Below are positions 1 to 8,787 of a DNA stretch of 58,741 bases, piece by piece. This DNA is from Caulobacter sp. AP07 (GTDB taxonomy: Bacteria; Pseudomonadota; Alphaproteobacteria; Caulobacterales; Caulobacteraceae). The notes under the pieces were generated by a model that worked only from the letters and a program-made list of their open reading frames with translations, was not told the DNA's origin and ran no database searches. The translations under genes were made by a program, and so were the position numbers. The stretch is taken from assembly GCF_000281955.1 (NCBI RefSeq), contig NZ_AKKF01000123.1, positions 1 through 58,741 of the forward strand, read 5' to 3'. The first letter of the stretch is position 1; the number at the start of each line of letters is the position of its first letter.

Positions 1-47
1 GGGGTCGATGGTCGGTTCAGCCGCGAGGCGCGGTCAGATCCGCGCGA

Positions 48-94
48 CCCCTCATCCGGCGCTTCGCGCCACCTTCTCCCGCAAGGGGAGAAGG
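48..94. repeat. Intergenic palindromic repeat, CCCCTCATCC family
   Basis: A short intergenic element begins CCCCTCATCC, contains a small GGCGC/GCGCC hairpin, and ends in CTTCTCCCGCAAGGGGAGAAG. A second copy with a different inner hairpin lies at 43493-43542, so this is a dispersed repeat. It sits just downstream of the ogt stop codon. Confidence 0.7.
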
Positions 95-102
95 AACAGG
101 GG

Positions 103-615
103 TCAGGAACTCACCCCCTCATGCGCCAGCAGCCAGCGCTTGCGCGCGATCCCGCCGCCGTAGCCGGTCAGCGATCCGTCGGCGCCGATCACCCGGTGGC
201 AGGGCACGACGATGGCGATCGGGTTGGCGCCGTTGGCCGCGCCCATGGCCCGTATCGCGTTCGGTCGGCCAATGCGCGCGGCGAGGCGGGCATAGGTCGT
301 CGTCTCGCCGGCGGGGATGTCGACCAGGGCGTTCCAAACCTCGCGCTGGAAGACCGTGCCGCCGATCGTCCAGGGGATGGTCTTCAGCGCGCCCAGCTGG
401 CCGGTGAAATAGGCCGCCAGCCCCTCGCGCACCGCCGCCGGCGCCATGCCGGTCTCCACCGCCTGGTCGCGATGGTGCAGGCGCAGGGCCCGGGCCAGGC
501 GCTGGGGCTCGTCATGGAACTCCAGCACCCGCAGCCGCCCCTCGGCGTCGGTGACCACGTCGATCTCGCCGATCGGCGTAGCCAGGCGATCCAGCCTCAG
601 GCGCTCAGGCCGCAC
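103..615 (-). CDS. ogt: Methylated-DNA--protein-cysteine methyltransferase
   Basis: Suicide repair enzyme of 170 residues that moves the methyl group from O6-methylguanine to its own cysteine. The active-site motif PCHRVIG is present (about residues 138-144), preceded by the helix-turn-helix stretch GETTTYARLAARIGRP that reads DNA. Length fits stand-alone Ogt/AGT proteins. The start overlaps the end of the upstream Ada-AlkA gene by 11 bases, so the two are probably co-transcribed and translationally coupled as an alkylation-repair unit. Whether expression is induced by alkylation through the Ada module of the neighbour is inference. Confidence 0.93.
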   Translation of the reverse strand: MRPERLRLDRLATPIGEIDVVTDAEGRLRVLEFHDEPQRLARALRLHHRDQAVETGMAPAAVREGLAAYFTGQLGALKTIPWTIGGTVFQREVWNALVDIPAGETTTYARLAARIGRPNAIRAMGAANGANPIAIVVPCHRVIGADGSLTGYGGGIARKRWLLAHEGVSS

Positions 616-2110
616 GCGCCGTCCTCCGAACCGGCGGCGCCCCTTCGTCGGCCAGCGAAGCCCAGAGGTGCAGGGCGGCGTAGGCCCGCCACGGCCGCCA
701 GGCCTCGGCGCGGGCCAGCAGCTGTTCGGCGGTCGGCCGCACGCCGTCGGCGTCGGTCAGGGCCCGCATCAGGGCGACGTCGGCGGCCGGGAAGGCGTCG
801 GGCTCGCGCAGCTGGCGCATGGCGATGTACTGGGCTGTCCATTCGCCGACGCCCGGCAGGGCGCGCAGCCGCTTGACCATGTCGTCCAGGCCGGCGTTGG
901 GGCTGAGCAGGTTGGGGTCGTCGGCGATCGCCCGGGCCATGGCCGACAGGCAGCGGATGCGGGCCCCGGGCATCTTCATGCCGGTCAGGTCGGCGTCGGC
1001 CAGCCGGGCGGCCGCGGGGAAGGTGTGGGTCAGGCCAGGTTCCGCCCAAGGCGCGGCCAGGGGCTCGCCGTGGACGGCCACCAGGTCGCCGGCCAGCTTG
1101 CGGGCCGCCACCACGGTGATCTGCTGGCCCAGGATCGCCCGCACCGCCAGCTCGAAGCCGTCCCAGGCGCCCGGCACCCGCAGGCCAGGCCGGGCGGCGA
1201 CCATCGCGGCCAGGTCGGGGTCACGCGACAGCACCTCGCCGATGCCCACCGGGTCGGCCGACAGGTCGAACACCCCGCGCACCCGGGCCAGGATGCGCGG
1301 CAGGGCCGAGGGCCTGGGGAAGCGCACCGCCACGCTCAGCCGGTCGTCGCCGATCGGCCGCACGGCGATGGTCCCGGCCGCGCCGTCCAGGGCGATGGCC
1401 CGGCGGTAGACGCCGTCCCGCACCACCTCGACGCCGGGGATGGCCCGCATCGCCAGGAAAGCCAGCATGCCGTCCCAGTCGTAGGGGGGGCGGTAGCGCA
1501 GGGTCAGGACGATGGCGTCGTTGGCTGGCGCGCTGATCGCCTTGCGGCGGCGAAGCGCGGCGGGCGGCCGGTCGTAGAGCTGCTGGAAGGTCTCGTTGAA
1601 GCGCCGCACGCTGCCGAAGCCGGCGGCCAGGGCCACCTCGCCCATCGGCAGGTCGGTCTCGTGGATCAGCTGCTTGGCCAGCAGCACCCGCCGGGTCTGG
1701 GCCACCCCGACCGGCGTGGCGCCCAGGTGCTGCAGGAACAGCCGCCGCAGCTGTCGCCCGCCGACGCCCACGCGCTCGGCCAGGCTCTCGACGTCGCCCC
1801 CGTCCTGGTTGGCGTCCAGGGCGCCGGCCTCGATCAGGGCCAGGGCCCGCGACACGGTGTTGGACGCCCCGTTCCAGGCCCCCAGCTGCGGCGAGGTCTC
1901 GGGCCGGCAACGCAGGCAGGCGCGGTAGCCCGCTTCCTGGGCCGAGGCGGCGGTGGCGTGGAAGGTGACGTTCTGGCGCAACGGCGTGCGGGCCGGGCAG
2001 ACCGGGCGGCAGTAGATGCCGGTCGTCCGGACCGCCACGAACAGCCGGCCGTCGAAGCGGGCGTCGCGGGTCTGAATGGCGCGGTAGCAGGCGTCGGGGT
2101 CGAGATCCAT
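605..2110 (-). CDS. alkA: Ada-AraC-AlkA fusion: methyl-sensing regulator and DNA-3-methyladenine glycosylase
   Basis: A 501-residue fusion. Residues about 5-75 are the Ada zinc domain with all four ligands visible (YCRPVCPAR and RACLRCRPE). In E. coli Ada this domain takes methyl groups from phosphotriesters on the first cysteine. Residues about 85-185 are an AraC-type helix-turn-helix. The remainder is AlkA: an N-terminal barrel-like part, then the helix-hairpin-helix LPGVGEWTAQYIAMR and a catalytic-type Asp in FPAADVALMRAL. It therefore joins damage sensing, transcription control and base excision in one chain, and it overlaps ogt. The start ATG is at 2110; no better alternative was seen. 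Confidence 0.93.
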   Translation of the reverse strand: MDLDPDACYRAIQTRDARFDGRLFVAVRTTGIYCRPVCPARTPLRQNVTFHATAASAQEAGYRACLRCRPETSPQLGAWNGASNTVSRALALIEAGALDANQDGGDVESLAERVGVGGRQLRRLFLQHLGATPVGVAQTRRVLLAKQLIHETDLPMGEVALAAGFGSVRRFNETFQQLYDRPPAALRRRKAISAPANDAIVLTLRYRPPYDWDGMLAFLAMRAIPGVEVVRDGVYRRAIALDGAAGTIAVRPIGDDRLSVAVRFPRPSALPRILARVRGVFDLSADPVGIGEVLSRDPDLAAMVAARPGLRVPGAWDGFELAVRAILGQQITVVAARKLAGDLVAVHGEPLAAPWAEPGLTHTFPAAARLADADLTGMKMPGARIRCLSAMARAIADDPNLLSPNAGLDDMVKRLRALPGVGEWTAQYIAMRQLREPDAFPAADVALMRALTDADGVRPTAEQLLARAEAWRPWRAYAALHLWASLADEGAPPVRRTARAA

Positions 2111-2438
2111 GCGGCGATCATAGCCCCCGCCGCAGCGGCGTCTCGCGGTTTTCGGACGTCACCACTCGCCATCCCCGGAACAGGTCCGAGAATGACGGGC
2201 GCGGAATTGCAACCTTGAAGGTAAAGTATTCGCGTCACGGTGAAGCTGTCGAGTGCTCGGTACTTTGTGATCACGATGGTGTCGATCCGAAATCATGGCC
2301 AATGGTCAAGATTGGGTGCGACAAGATTCGCATCGAAAACGGTCCAATACACGAACCTTAACGCCGGATTCGGCATGAACATTAGAAACCGGTCAACCGA
2401 GATGGTCGCCCAATAGGCCTCGGGTTGGGGTTTGGGGC
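2111..2438. other. Intergenic region between divergent genes, with a degraded GTCATCCC repeat
   Basis: About 330 bases without a convincing gene. At about 2157-2196 there is a decayed member of the GTCATCCC hairpin family (CGTCACCACTCGCCATCCCC ... GAGAATGACG). The rest should hold the promoters of the divergent Ada-AlkA gene and the secreted-protein gene, but I could not place either with confidence. Confidence 0.5.
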
Positions 2439-3482
2439 ATGGTCATGAAGTATCCGGTTCTCTGGGCGGCGAGCGCGCTGGTCGCCGTCACCGCCGTCTC
2501 TGGTTTCGCGACGGCGCGGCAGGAGCGAAGCGCGCCCGGCGTCAGCCTGGCCCGCGACGTGGTCGCCGCCGCCAGCGCCTTCGAGACCTATACCCGCGGG
2601 GCGGGGACGATCTCGGCGGCGTTCAGGAACGGCGACGGCGTCGCGCAGGCCCTGGCCACCGGCGCGGCCTACCAGGCCGACCAGATGGACGCCGGCATGG
2701 TCGCCTACGGGGCCATCGCCGCCTTGCAGGAGACCGCCTTCATCGACGGCGTGCGGCGGGCGGCGCGCGACACGCCGCCGGAGGCGCTGATCGCGCGCCT
2801 GACCGAGAACCCGGAAAGCGTCATCGAGATCGACGGCGTCGGGGCCGCCGTCAGCCGGGCCCAGGCCGCCCTGCTCCGGCGGGCCACGCCGCTGGGCGTC
2901 GCCGGCCGCGCCGTCAAGCAGTCGGCCTACGACGTCCAGCACCAGGACTGGTCCAAGGCCCCGATCGCCGACGGCGCCGGCCGCCTGGCGCGGATCAAGG
3001 CGATGTCGGCGGCGCTGTTCGTCCCCGGCGACGAGGACGGCGGCCGATTGATCCAGGCGGCGACCGCGCCGCGTGACGACACCGGAACCGGCGCCGAGGG
3101 CGGGGCGGCCTTCACCCCGGTCACCGTGCGGGCCGCGGCCCTGGCCGCCCTGGCGGTGCTGGGCGCGGCCGGGGACGACGACGTCGCCCGGCTCGACGCC
3201 GTCATGCACGAGAAGAAGAGCGGCTTCTGCATGAAGATGGCCAAGCTGAACCTCTACCAGTGCCTGGCCGTGGCCGGCCCGCACTATGAGGACGTGTTCT
3301 GCCTGGGCCAGCACGCGCTGATCGACACCGCCCAGTGCGTCACCGAAGCTGCGGGCGGGGCGCGGGTCCCGGCGGCGCCTCCGATGATGACCGCCGCGCC
3401 GCGCCGGGCGCCGGGGCTGTTCATCCCGGTCGGCGGGACGGGGGCCGAGGTGGCGGCGATGTCGCCGGTTCCGGGGAACTGA
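2439..3482 (+). CDS. Secreted hypothetical protein
   Basis: 347 residues beginning with an apparent signal peptide (MVMKYPVLWAASALVAVTAVSGFATA), so probably periplasmic or exported. The central part is helical and alanine-rich. The C-terminal part has four cysteines (FCMKMAKLNLYQC, FCLG, QCVTE) that could form disulfides in the periplasm. It ends in a proline/alanine-rich tail. I do not recognise a family. Two in-frame ATGs (2439 and 2445) are possible and the ribosome site does not separate them. A strong hairpin follows the stop. Confidence 0.8.
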   Translation: MVMKYPVLWAASALVAVTAVSGFATARQERSAPGVSLARDVVAAASAFETYTRGAGTISAAFRNGDGVAQALATGAAYQADQMDAGMVAYGAIAALQETAFIDGVRRAARDTPPEALIARLTENPESVIEIDGVGAAVSRAQAALLRRATPLGVAGRAVKQSAYDVQHQDWSKAPIADGAGRLARIKAMSAALFVPGDEDGGRLIQAATAPRDDTGTGAEGGAAFTPVTVRAAALAALAVLGAAGDDDVARLDAVMHEKKSGFCMKMAKLNLYQCLAVAGPHYEDVFCLGQHALIDTAQCVTEAAGGARVPAAPPMMTAAPRRAPGLFIPVGGTGAEVAAMSPVPGN

Positions 3483-3503
3483 TCCTCCACCTAACACTAT
3501 AAC

Positions 3504-3540
3504 AACCGTCATCCCGGGCCTTGTGCCCGGGATGACGGTT
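3504..3540 (+). repeat. Perfect GTCATCCC hairpin, possible terminator
   Basis: Inverted repeat with a perfect 16-bp stem (AACCGTCATCCCGGGC and its complement) around the loop CTTGT. It lies 21 bases after the upstream stop. It belongs to the same sequence family as 3562-3663 and 11452-11549. There is no long T tract, so termination is possible rather than shown. Confidence 0.8.
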
Positions 3541-3561
3541 GAAATGGGGATGCGTTGGATT

Positions 3562-3663
3562 TGTCATCCCGGACAAGCGCGTAGCGCGCAGGTCCGGGAC
3601 CGCCGGAAGCGCAGGTGTTCACGCCCCGGTCCCGGGTCTTGGCTGCGCTTCGCCCGGGATGAC
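3562..3663. repeat. Larger member of the GTCATCCC repeat family
   Basis: A roughly 100-base element starting GTCATCCCGGACAAGCGCG and ending in CGCCCGGGATGAC, so its ends are inverted copies. Internally it carries two more short inverted pairs (GTCCGGGACC and GGTCCCGGGTC). This layout is common among alphaproteobacterial intergenic repeats. It follows the smaller hairpin directly. Confidence 0.75.
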
Positions 3664-3677
3664 AACCGCATAGGTGA

Positions 3678-3711
3678 GAACGAAAAAGCCTCCCGGTTCG
3701 CACCGGGAGGC
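3678..3711 (-). terminator. Rho-independent terminator of the acyl-CoA dehydrogenase gene
   Basis: Read on the minus strand: stem GCCTCCCGGT/ACCGGGAGGC with a four-base loop, followed by TTTTTCGTTC. It lies 27 bases past the stop codon of the acyl-CoA dehydrogenase gene. Confidence 0.85.
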
Positions 3712-3737
3712 CCTCGTCGTTCAACGGTGATGGCGTC

Positions 3738-5045
<1,308 letters not shown>

Positions 5046-5072
5046 GGCGTTCCCGATCCCGTTATGTCGCTG

Positions 5073-5088
5073 TCAAACACTTGTTTGA
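5073..5088. promoter_or_regulatory. Palindromic operator upstream of acyl-CoA dehydrogenase
   Basis: TCAAACACTTGTTTGA; the arms CAAAC/GTTTG flank ACTT. The same 14-base core CAAACACTTGTTTG recurs at 52456-52469. The arrangement resembles operators of TetR-family fatty-acid regulators of the PsrA type (GAAAC-N4-GTTTC class). Assignment to such a regulator is inference. Confidence 0.65.
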
Positions 5089-5163
5089 AAGCGTTCTAAC
5101 ACCGAAGTGACGCGGACGGCAAGCGGGGTTGGAGGGGCCTGGCCCTGGGACGAGCCGATGGGG

Positions 5164-5796
5164 TCAGGCGGCCGGCGACAACCAATGCCTGGCCTTGGCC
5201 AGCCAGGCGGTCGCGATGTCGCCGCCCCCGTCGCGATCGGCGGCCAGCACCGCCTGCGTTTCGGGGCGGGCGACGAGGTCGTCCAGCCACGCCAGGCCGC
5301 CGTGCTGGCGGCAAAGCGCGATCATCGCCGCCAACTGCTTGGCGTCGGGGCCGCCACGCATCGTGGTGTCGGGATGCTGGTGTCGCCACTGGACCGGATC
5401 GACCCTGCACAGGGCCTCGATCCGTCGCCGGGCCCGGGAGGCGAAATCGGGGTCGAGCAGGAACGCGGCCACGGCCAGTTGCGGGGACGCCCAGCTGGGT
5501 TCGTCCAGCGCCGCCCACAGGGCCTGGATCGTCGGCTCCGACGGGGCGGCGGCGACGATCGCCGCGCTGGCCCCGACGACCTGCGACCGCCAGCCGTGGA
5601 CGGGCGAAAGCGAGGCCGTGATGTCCGCTTCCAGGCTGAGCGCCGCGGCCTCGACGATCGCCTTCAAGGCGGCGACGCTGTCCTCCGGCTGATGGCTGAG
5701 ATTGAGGAAGGCGAGATAGCGCGTCCCGTCGAACAGCGGCGCCAGGGCACCGAACTCGGCGAAGGGCGACTTGTCGGGCTGCGGGGCGTCGGTCAT
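5164..5796 (-). CDS. Hypothetical cytoplasmic protein
   Basis: 210 residues from the ATG at 5796 (MTDAPQPDKSP). The open frame extends 29 codons further, but that part runs into the repeat at 5873-5945 and is not credible coding sequence. There is no signal peptide or membrane segment. The protein is helical and alanine-rich with repeated AAIVAA-like stretches and many tryptophans (WRSQVV, WAALDEPSWAS, WRHQHP, WLDDL), a pattern that suggests a helical-repeat fold. I do not recognise the family. It is transcribed away from the acyl-CoA dehydrogenase operator and may be a single-gene unit. Confidence 0.7.
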   Translation of the reverse strand: MTDAPQPDKSPFAEFGALAPLFDGTRYLAFLNLSHQPEDSVAALKAIVEAAALSLEADITASLSPVHGWRSQVVGASAAIVAAAPSEPTIQALWAALDEPSWASPQLAVAAFLLDPDFASRARRRIEALCRVDPVQWRHQHPDTTMRGGPDAKQLAAMIALCRQHGGLAWLDDLVARPETQAVLAADRDGGGDIATAWLAKARHWLSPAA

Positions 5797-5872
5797 CGCG
5801 GGCGCTCGGTCGCTGGGGGAACGCTCTCTACTACGGGACGAGCTCGTTCCGGCAAAGGCGCGGGACGAAACA

Positions 5873-5945
5873 GGGACACACACTCACGGCAAGGCCCGCG
5901 CGGGTCTGGCGAAGGTCGTGGGGTGAGTGTGTGTCCCCATCCGCG
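5873..5945. repeat. Long inverted-end repeat, copy 1 (flanks outer-membrane gene)
   Basis: Ends are inverted copies (GGGACACACACTCAC and GTGAGTGTGTGTCCC, 15-bp stem) around an inner segment starting GGCAAGGC. A second copy in the same orientation is at 7376-7445. The two bracket the barrel-protein gene and its upstream unit. Confidence 0.85.
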
Positions 5946-5954
5946 CCCGTCGCT

Positions 5955-6956
5955 CTACAGCACGTAGTTGACCGCGATCACCGGGGTCACCGAGGCGGTG
6001 GTGTTGCGGCCGGCCGGGATGATCCGGGCGCCGGCGATCACGCCGAGGGCGGGGCTGATGTTGTACTCGACGGCCGGGGCCAGGATCAGCGCCTCGCTGA
6101 CCGGCGAGCGCCGCTCGAAGGCGGCGCCGGCCCCGTCGACGCCGGAGACGCGGGTCGAGGCGTCGCGCTGGTAGCCGATGTCCATGGCCGCCACCCACTT
6201 TTGGGTGATGCTGTATTCGAAGGCCAGGTCGATGTTGAAGGAATCGCCCGGCTCGGCCCGTCCCGAGAAGCCCGTCGGGGTGCCGTAGACGCTGGTGTCG
6301 CGGACCTTGGCGTGGCCGGACCGCGTATAGGCCAGGTTCAGGCGCGTGCGCAGGATCCGGCCGTTCGGCGTCCAGAAATAGGTCTGGGAGTTGAGCCCCA
6401 GCGTGGTGGCGTAGGCGCCGCCGCCGAACCCGTCGTTGGCGCGGCCGTCGAGCTGGTCGTGGCGGCCGATGGGCAGGGTTTCCTGCAGAAGCACGGAGAT
6501 GGTCGGCGTGCGGCCGCCCGGCTTGTACTGGGTCAGCCGGTACTGGCCCTGGACGGTCAGGTCGCCGACCTGGACGCCCGAGCTCGACCGGCCGCCGGCC
6601 CGGCGATAGCCGAAGCGAGGGATCAGGCCGGCGGTGAAGGTGTCGGTGACGCCATACAGGAGATAGGTCTGCGAGCCGAAGGTGTCGGCGTCCGGCGCGG
6701 GGTGGCGCTTGCCCTTGTCGTCGAGCACGCCATACGGCTTGGCGTCGTAGAGATAGGGCTCGATCAGCATGTGGCCCTTGGGCAGGGTCGAGGCGCCCGA
6801 GGCCAGCAGCGGCCCGGTCCACCAGGCCTCGTCCAGGGCTTGCCGGCCGGGCGTCGCGTCGGAGGCATGGGCGGGAAGGGCGACGCCGCCGATCAGCGCG
6901 GCCAGAAGCGCCGTGAGCCAGGCGCCACGGCCGGCCTGTCGCGGATTTGATCTCAT
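5955..6956 (-). CDS. Outer-membrane beta-barrel protein (phenol MetA-degradation/transporter type)
   Basis: 333 residues from the ATG at 6956, chosen because a signal peptide follows (MRSNPRQAGRGAWLTALLAALIGGVALPAHA) and GGGGAGCAGGA precedes it. The mature part alternates polar and hydrophobic residues in strand-like blocks (LIEPYLYD, TYLLYGVTD, LTVQGQYRLT, ISVLLQET, RLNLAYTRSG, FNIDLAFEYSIT, VTPVIAVNYVL), as in the Phenol_MetA_deg family of barrel proteins. Its ligand is unknown. A terminator and a short transcription unit lie directly upstream, and near-identical repeats flank the whole module. Confidence 0.8.
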   Translation of the reverse strand: MRSNPRQAGRGAWLTALLAALIGGVALPAHASDATPGRQALDEAWWTGPLLASGASTLPKGHMLIEPYLYDAKPYGVLDDKGKRHPAPDADTFGSQTYLLYGVTDTFTAGLIPRFGYRRAGGRSSSGVQVGDLTVQGQYRLTQYKPGGRTPTISVLLQETLPIGRHDQLDGRANDGFGGGAYATTLGLNSQTYFWTPNGRILRTRLNLAYTRSGHAKVRDTSVYGTPTGFSGRAEPGDSFNIDLAFEYSITQKWVAAMDIGYQRDASTRVSGVDGAGAAFERRSPVSEALILAPAVEYNISPALGVIAGARIIPAGRNTTASVTPVIAVNYVL

Positions 6957-7110
6957 GGTTCCTGCTCCCCGTTGCGATCCGATCAATCGTCGGACCGTCC
7001 TTAGGCCGCGCGCGCGGCCGCGACCGCCCGGAACTTGCGGCGCCGATGTGTCAGTTTCTGTCAGCAGTCGTCGCGCGTCGAGACGAGGTTCTCGTGCTGC
7101 GGTGCAAAAT

Positions 7111-7141
7111 GAGAAAAGCCCGCGAACCAGGTTCGCGGGCT
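7111..7141 (-). terminator. Intrinsic terminator of the short unit upstream of the barrel gene
   Basis: On the minus strand: stem AGCCCGCGAAC/GTTCGCGGGCT, three-base loop, then TTTTCTC. It is located between the short unit starting near 7295 and the barrel-protein ATG at 6956. It could end the short transcript or act as an attenuator for the barrel gene. Confidence 0.8.
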
Positions 7142-7189
7142 TTCTCGAAGCCGCTCCCCGAAAGGGCGGCGATCCGGTCGCTTCTGACC

Positions 7190-7249
7190 TTAGGCGGCGG
7201 CGCGCGAGGCCTTGATGGCCGAGATCGTCAGGACGATGAGGCTGAACAT
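7190..7249 (-). CDS. Possible 19-residue leader peptide or small membrane peptide
   Basis: ATG at 7249 opens MFSLIVLTISAIKASRAAA, followed by TAA. It is a hydrophobic half followed by a basic tail. It lies between a well-formed promoter/operator (7302-7329) and an intrinsic terminator (7111-7141), which is why I list it despite its size. No clear ribosome binding site precedes the ATG; a GGAGG lies about 40 bases upstream. The roughly 185-base transcript could equally be a small RNA. Confidence 0.3.
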   Translation of the reverse strand: MFSLIVLTISAIKASRAAA

Positions 7250-7301
7250 GGGAAATCCGTCTGTGAAAATAGGGCGGCGTCGAGCGCCTCCGATGTTCGC
7301 C

Positions 7302-7329
7302 ACCATACATGACAACGTTGTCATTGCAA
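7302..7329 (-). promoter_or_regulatory. Promoter with a palindromic operator in its spacer
   Basis: On the minus strand: TTGCAA (-35, 7329-7324), 16 bases, TATGGT (-10, 7307-7302). The perfect palindrome ATGACAACGTTGTCAT (7309-7324) fills the spacer. A palindrome with a central CG is typical of LacI-family operators, and binding there would exclude RNA polymerase. The regulator is not in the window. Confidence 0.7.
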
Positions 7330-7375
7330 GGATTATGTTGCGGTGCAGCGTCGCGGGCTCTTTCCCGGCCGAGAC

Positions 7376-7445
7376 GGGGACGCACACTCACGGCAAGGCC
7401 GGTGTCCGCCCGGTCAAGGCGTTGGGGTGAGTGTGTGTCCCCATT
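7376..7445. repeat. Long inverted-end repeat, copy 2
   Basis: Same element and same orientation as 5873-5945, with GGGACGCACACTCACGGCAA at the left end and GTGAGTGTGTGTCCCCAT at the right. The central part differs between copies. Confidence 0.85.
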
Positions 7446-7513
7446 CGCACCCCCGGCCCTTGCCGACTTGAGCGCCTTGCGTCGAACCGTCCGGAGAGGC
7501 CATTCTGCGGCTC

Positions 7514-8104
7514 ATGAACATCCAGATTCGCCCCCTCGAAGGCCGCTATGTGCGGCTGGAACCGATTACCGCAGAACTTCGCGACGAGCTGAAGGGGGCG
7601 ATCGACTGCGACCCCGAGAGCTGGGAGATCATGTCGACCAACGGCTGCGGCGAGGGTTTCGCCGACTGGTGGGGCGCGCTGAAGGGCGAGACCGAGCGCG
7701 GCGAGCGCATCGGCTTCGCCATTCGCCGGCTGAGCGACGGCAAGGTGGTCGGCACGTCGAGCTATCTGAACATCCGCAAGCTGCACAAGGGCCTGGAGGT
7801 CGGCTCGACCTTCCTGCACCCCGACGCCCGCTCGGGCCCGATCAACCCGGAGTCCAAGCTCCTGCTGCTGGGCCACGCCTTCAACGCCGGCGCCATCCGG
7901 GTGGAGTTCATGGTCGACGTCCGCAACGCCCGCAGCCAGGCGGCGGTCGAGAAGCTGGGCGCCGACAAGGACGGCGTGCTGCGCAACCACAAGATCACCT
8001 GGACCGGCCATGTGCGCGACACCGCCGTGTTCTCGATCACCGACGCCGACTGGCCGGGCGTCAAGCAGCGGCTGGATTTCCGCCTGATGGAGACCTTCGT
8101 CTAG
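7514..8104 (+). CDS. GNAT-family N-acetyltransferase (RimJ/RimL type)
   Basis: 196 residues. The opening MNIQIRPLEGRYVRLEPI and the later NARSQAAVEKLGA match acetyltransferases related to RimJ/RimL that act on protein N-termini or small amines using acetyl-CoA. GFAIRRLSDGKVVGTSSYL and EVGSTFLHPDARSGPINPESK fit the central sheet and the acetyl-CoA-binding turn. Acceptor unknown. It precedes the Imm5-like gene by 37 bases in the same direction, so the two may share a transcript. Confidence 0.88.
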   Translation: MNIQIRPLEGRYVRLEPITAELRDELKGAIDCDPESWEIMSTNGCGEGFADWWGALKGETERGERIGFAIRRLSDGKVVGTSSYLNIRKLHKGLEVGSTFLHPDARSGPINPESKLLLLGHAFNAGAIRVEFMVDVRNARSQAAVEKLGADKDGVLRNHKITWTGHVRDTAVFSITDADWPGVKQRLDFRLMETFV

Positions 8105-8141
8105 GGGACGCGCCGTCCCCTCCGCGCGAGAGGTGCAGACG

Positions 8142-8675
8142 ATGGATCACCAACCCGGCTCGCCCTTGCTGAACACCGAAGACCTGCGCCAGATCGCGCT
8201 GTGGGCGGCCGACTGCGCCGAGCGCGTCCTGCCGGTCTTCGAGGCGAAGGCTCCAGACGACACCCGGGCGCGCGAAGCGATCGCGGCGATCCGCGCCTTC
8301 GCGCACAGCGGAACGCGGACCGCCTATCTGCGCAAGGTCGCCTGGGCGGCGCACGCGGCCGCGCGGGAGGTCGGTGATCCGGCCGCGGCGGCCGCCGCGC
8401 GCGCGGCGTCCGCGGCCGCCGCCTCGGCCTACACCCATCCGATCGCGACCCCACACCAGGTGAATCACATCCTTGGTCCGGCGGCCTATGGCGCGCACGC
8501 GACCGCGCTGGGGGCGGCCGACGAGGCCGGCGTCGGCGAAGCGGAAGTTCGCTGGGCGGTCGAGCAGGCGCCGCCCGCGGTTCGAAACGTCGTGCGACGG
8601 ATGCCAGGGCGCGCGCCCAGCCGGGGCCGGTTGGGCGCGCTGTTCCACCAGCTCGACATCGGCTTGCGCCGCTGA
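8142..8675 (+). CDS. Imm5-like putative immunity protein, orphan
   Basis: 177 residues from the ATG at 8142; GAGAGG lies 5-10 bases upstream. A GTG at 8133 would add three residues. The pattern IALWAADCAERVLPVFE, DDTRAREAIAAIRAFA and a long run of Ala-rich helices with AAHAAAREVGDPAAA is that of the Imm5-like putative immunity family, proposed to neutralise polymorphic toxins. No toxin, Rhs, or type VI/contact-inhibition gene is visible nearby, so it is an orphan here. A terminator follows. Confidence 0.75.
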   Translation: MDHQPGSPLLNTEDLRQIALWAADCAERVLPVFEAKAPDDTRAREAIAAIRAFAHSGTRTAYLRKVAWAAHAAAREVGDPAAAAAARAASAAAASAYTHPIATPHQVNHILGPAAYGAHATALGAADEAGVGEAEVRWAVEQAPPAVRNVVRRMPGRAPSRGRLGALFHQLDIGLRR

Positions 8676-8709
8676 TCCGCGCTCCGTCGTCGCGACTTCT
8701 GAAGACCGC

Positions 8710-8738
8710 CGATCTTCGAGGTAAAGATCGCGTTTTTT
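8710..8738 (+). terminator. Intrinsic terminator after the immunity-like gene
   Basis: Stem CGATCTT/AAGATCG with a seven-base loop, then CG and six Ts. It begins 35 bases past the stop codon. Confidence 0.75.
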
Positions 8739-8787
8739 CCTTTCCCGTAAAGACTTCGCCAAGCCTTCGCCTGTAGGTTTCGGCTCC

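Noticed and set aside
446..2218. 590-residue + strand frame over the Ada-AlkA gene
   Set aside because: Antisense to a fully recognisable fusion protein; no motif.
3504..3663. Possible CRISPR or tandem repeat array
   Set aside because: Only two hairpin elements of different length, with no regular spacers.
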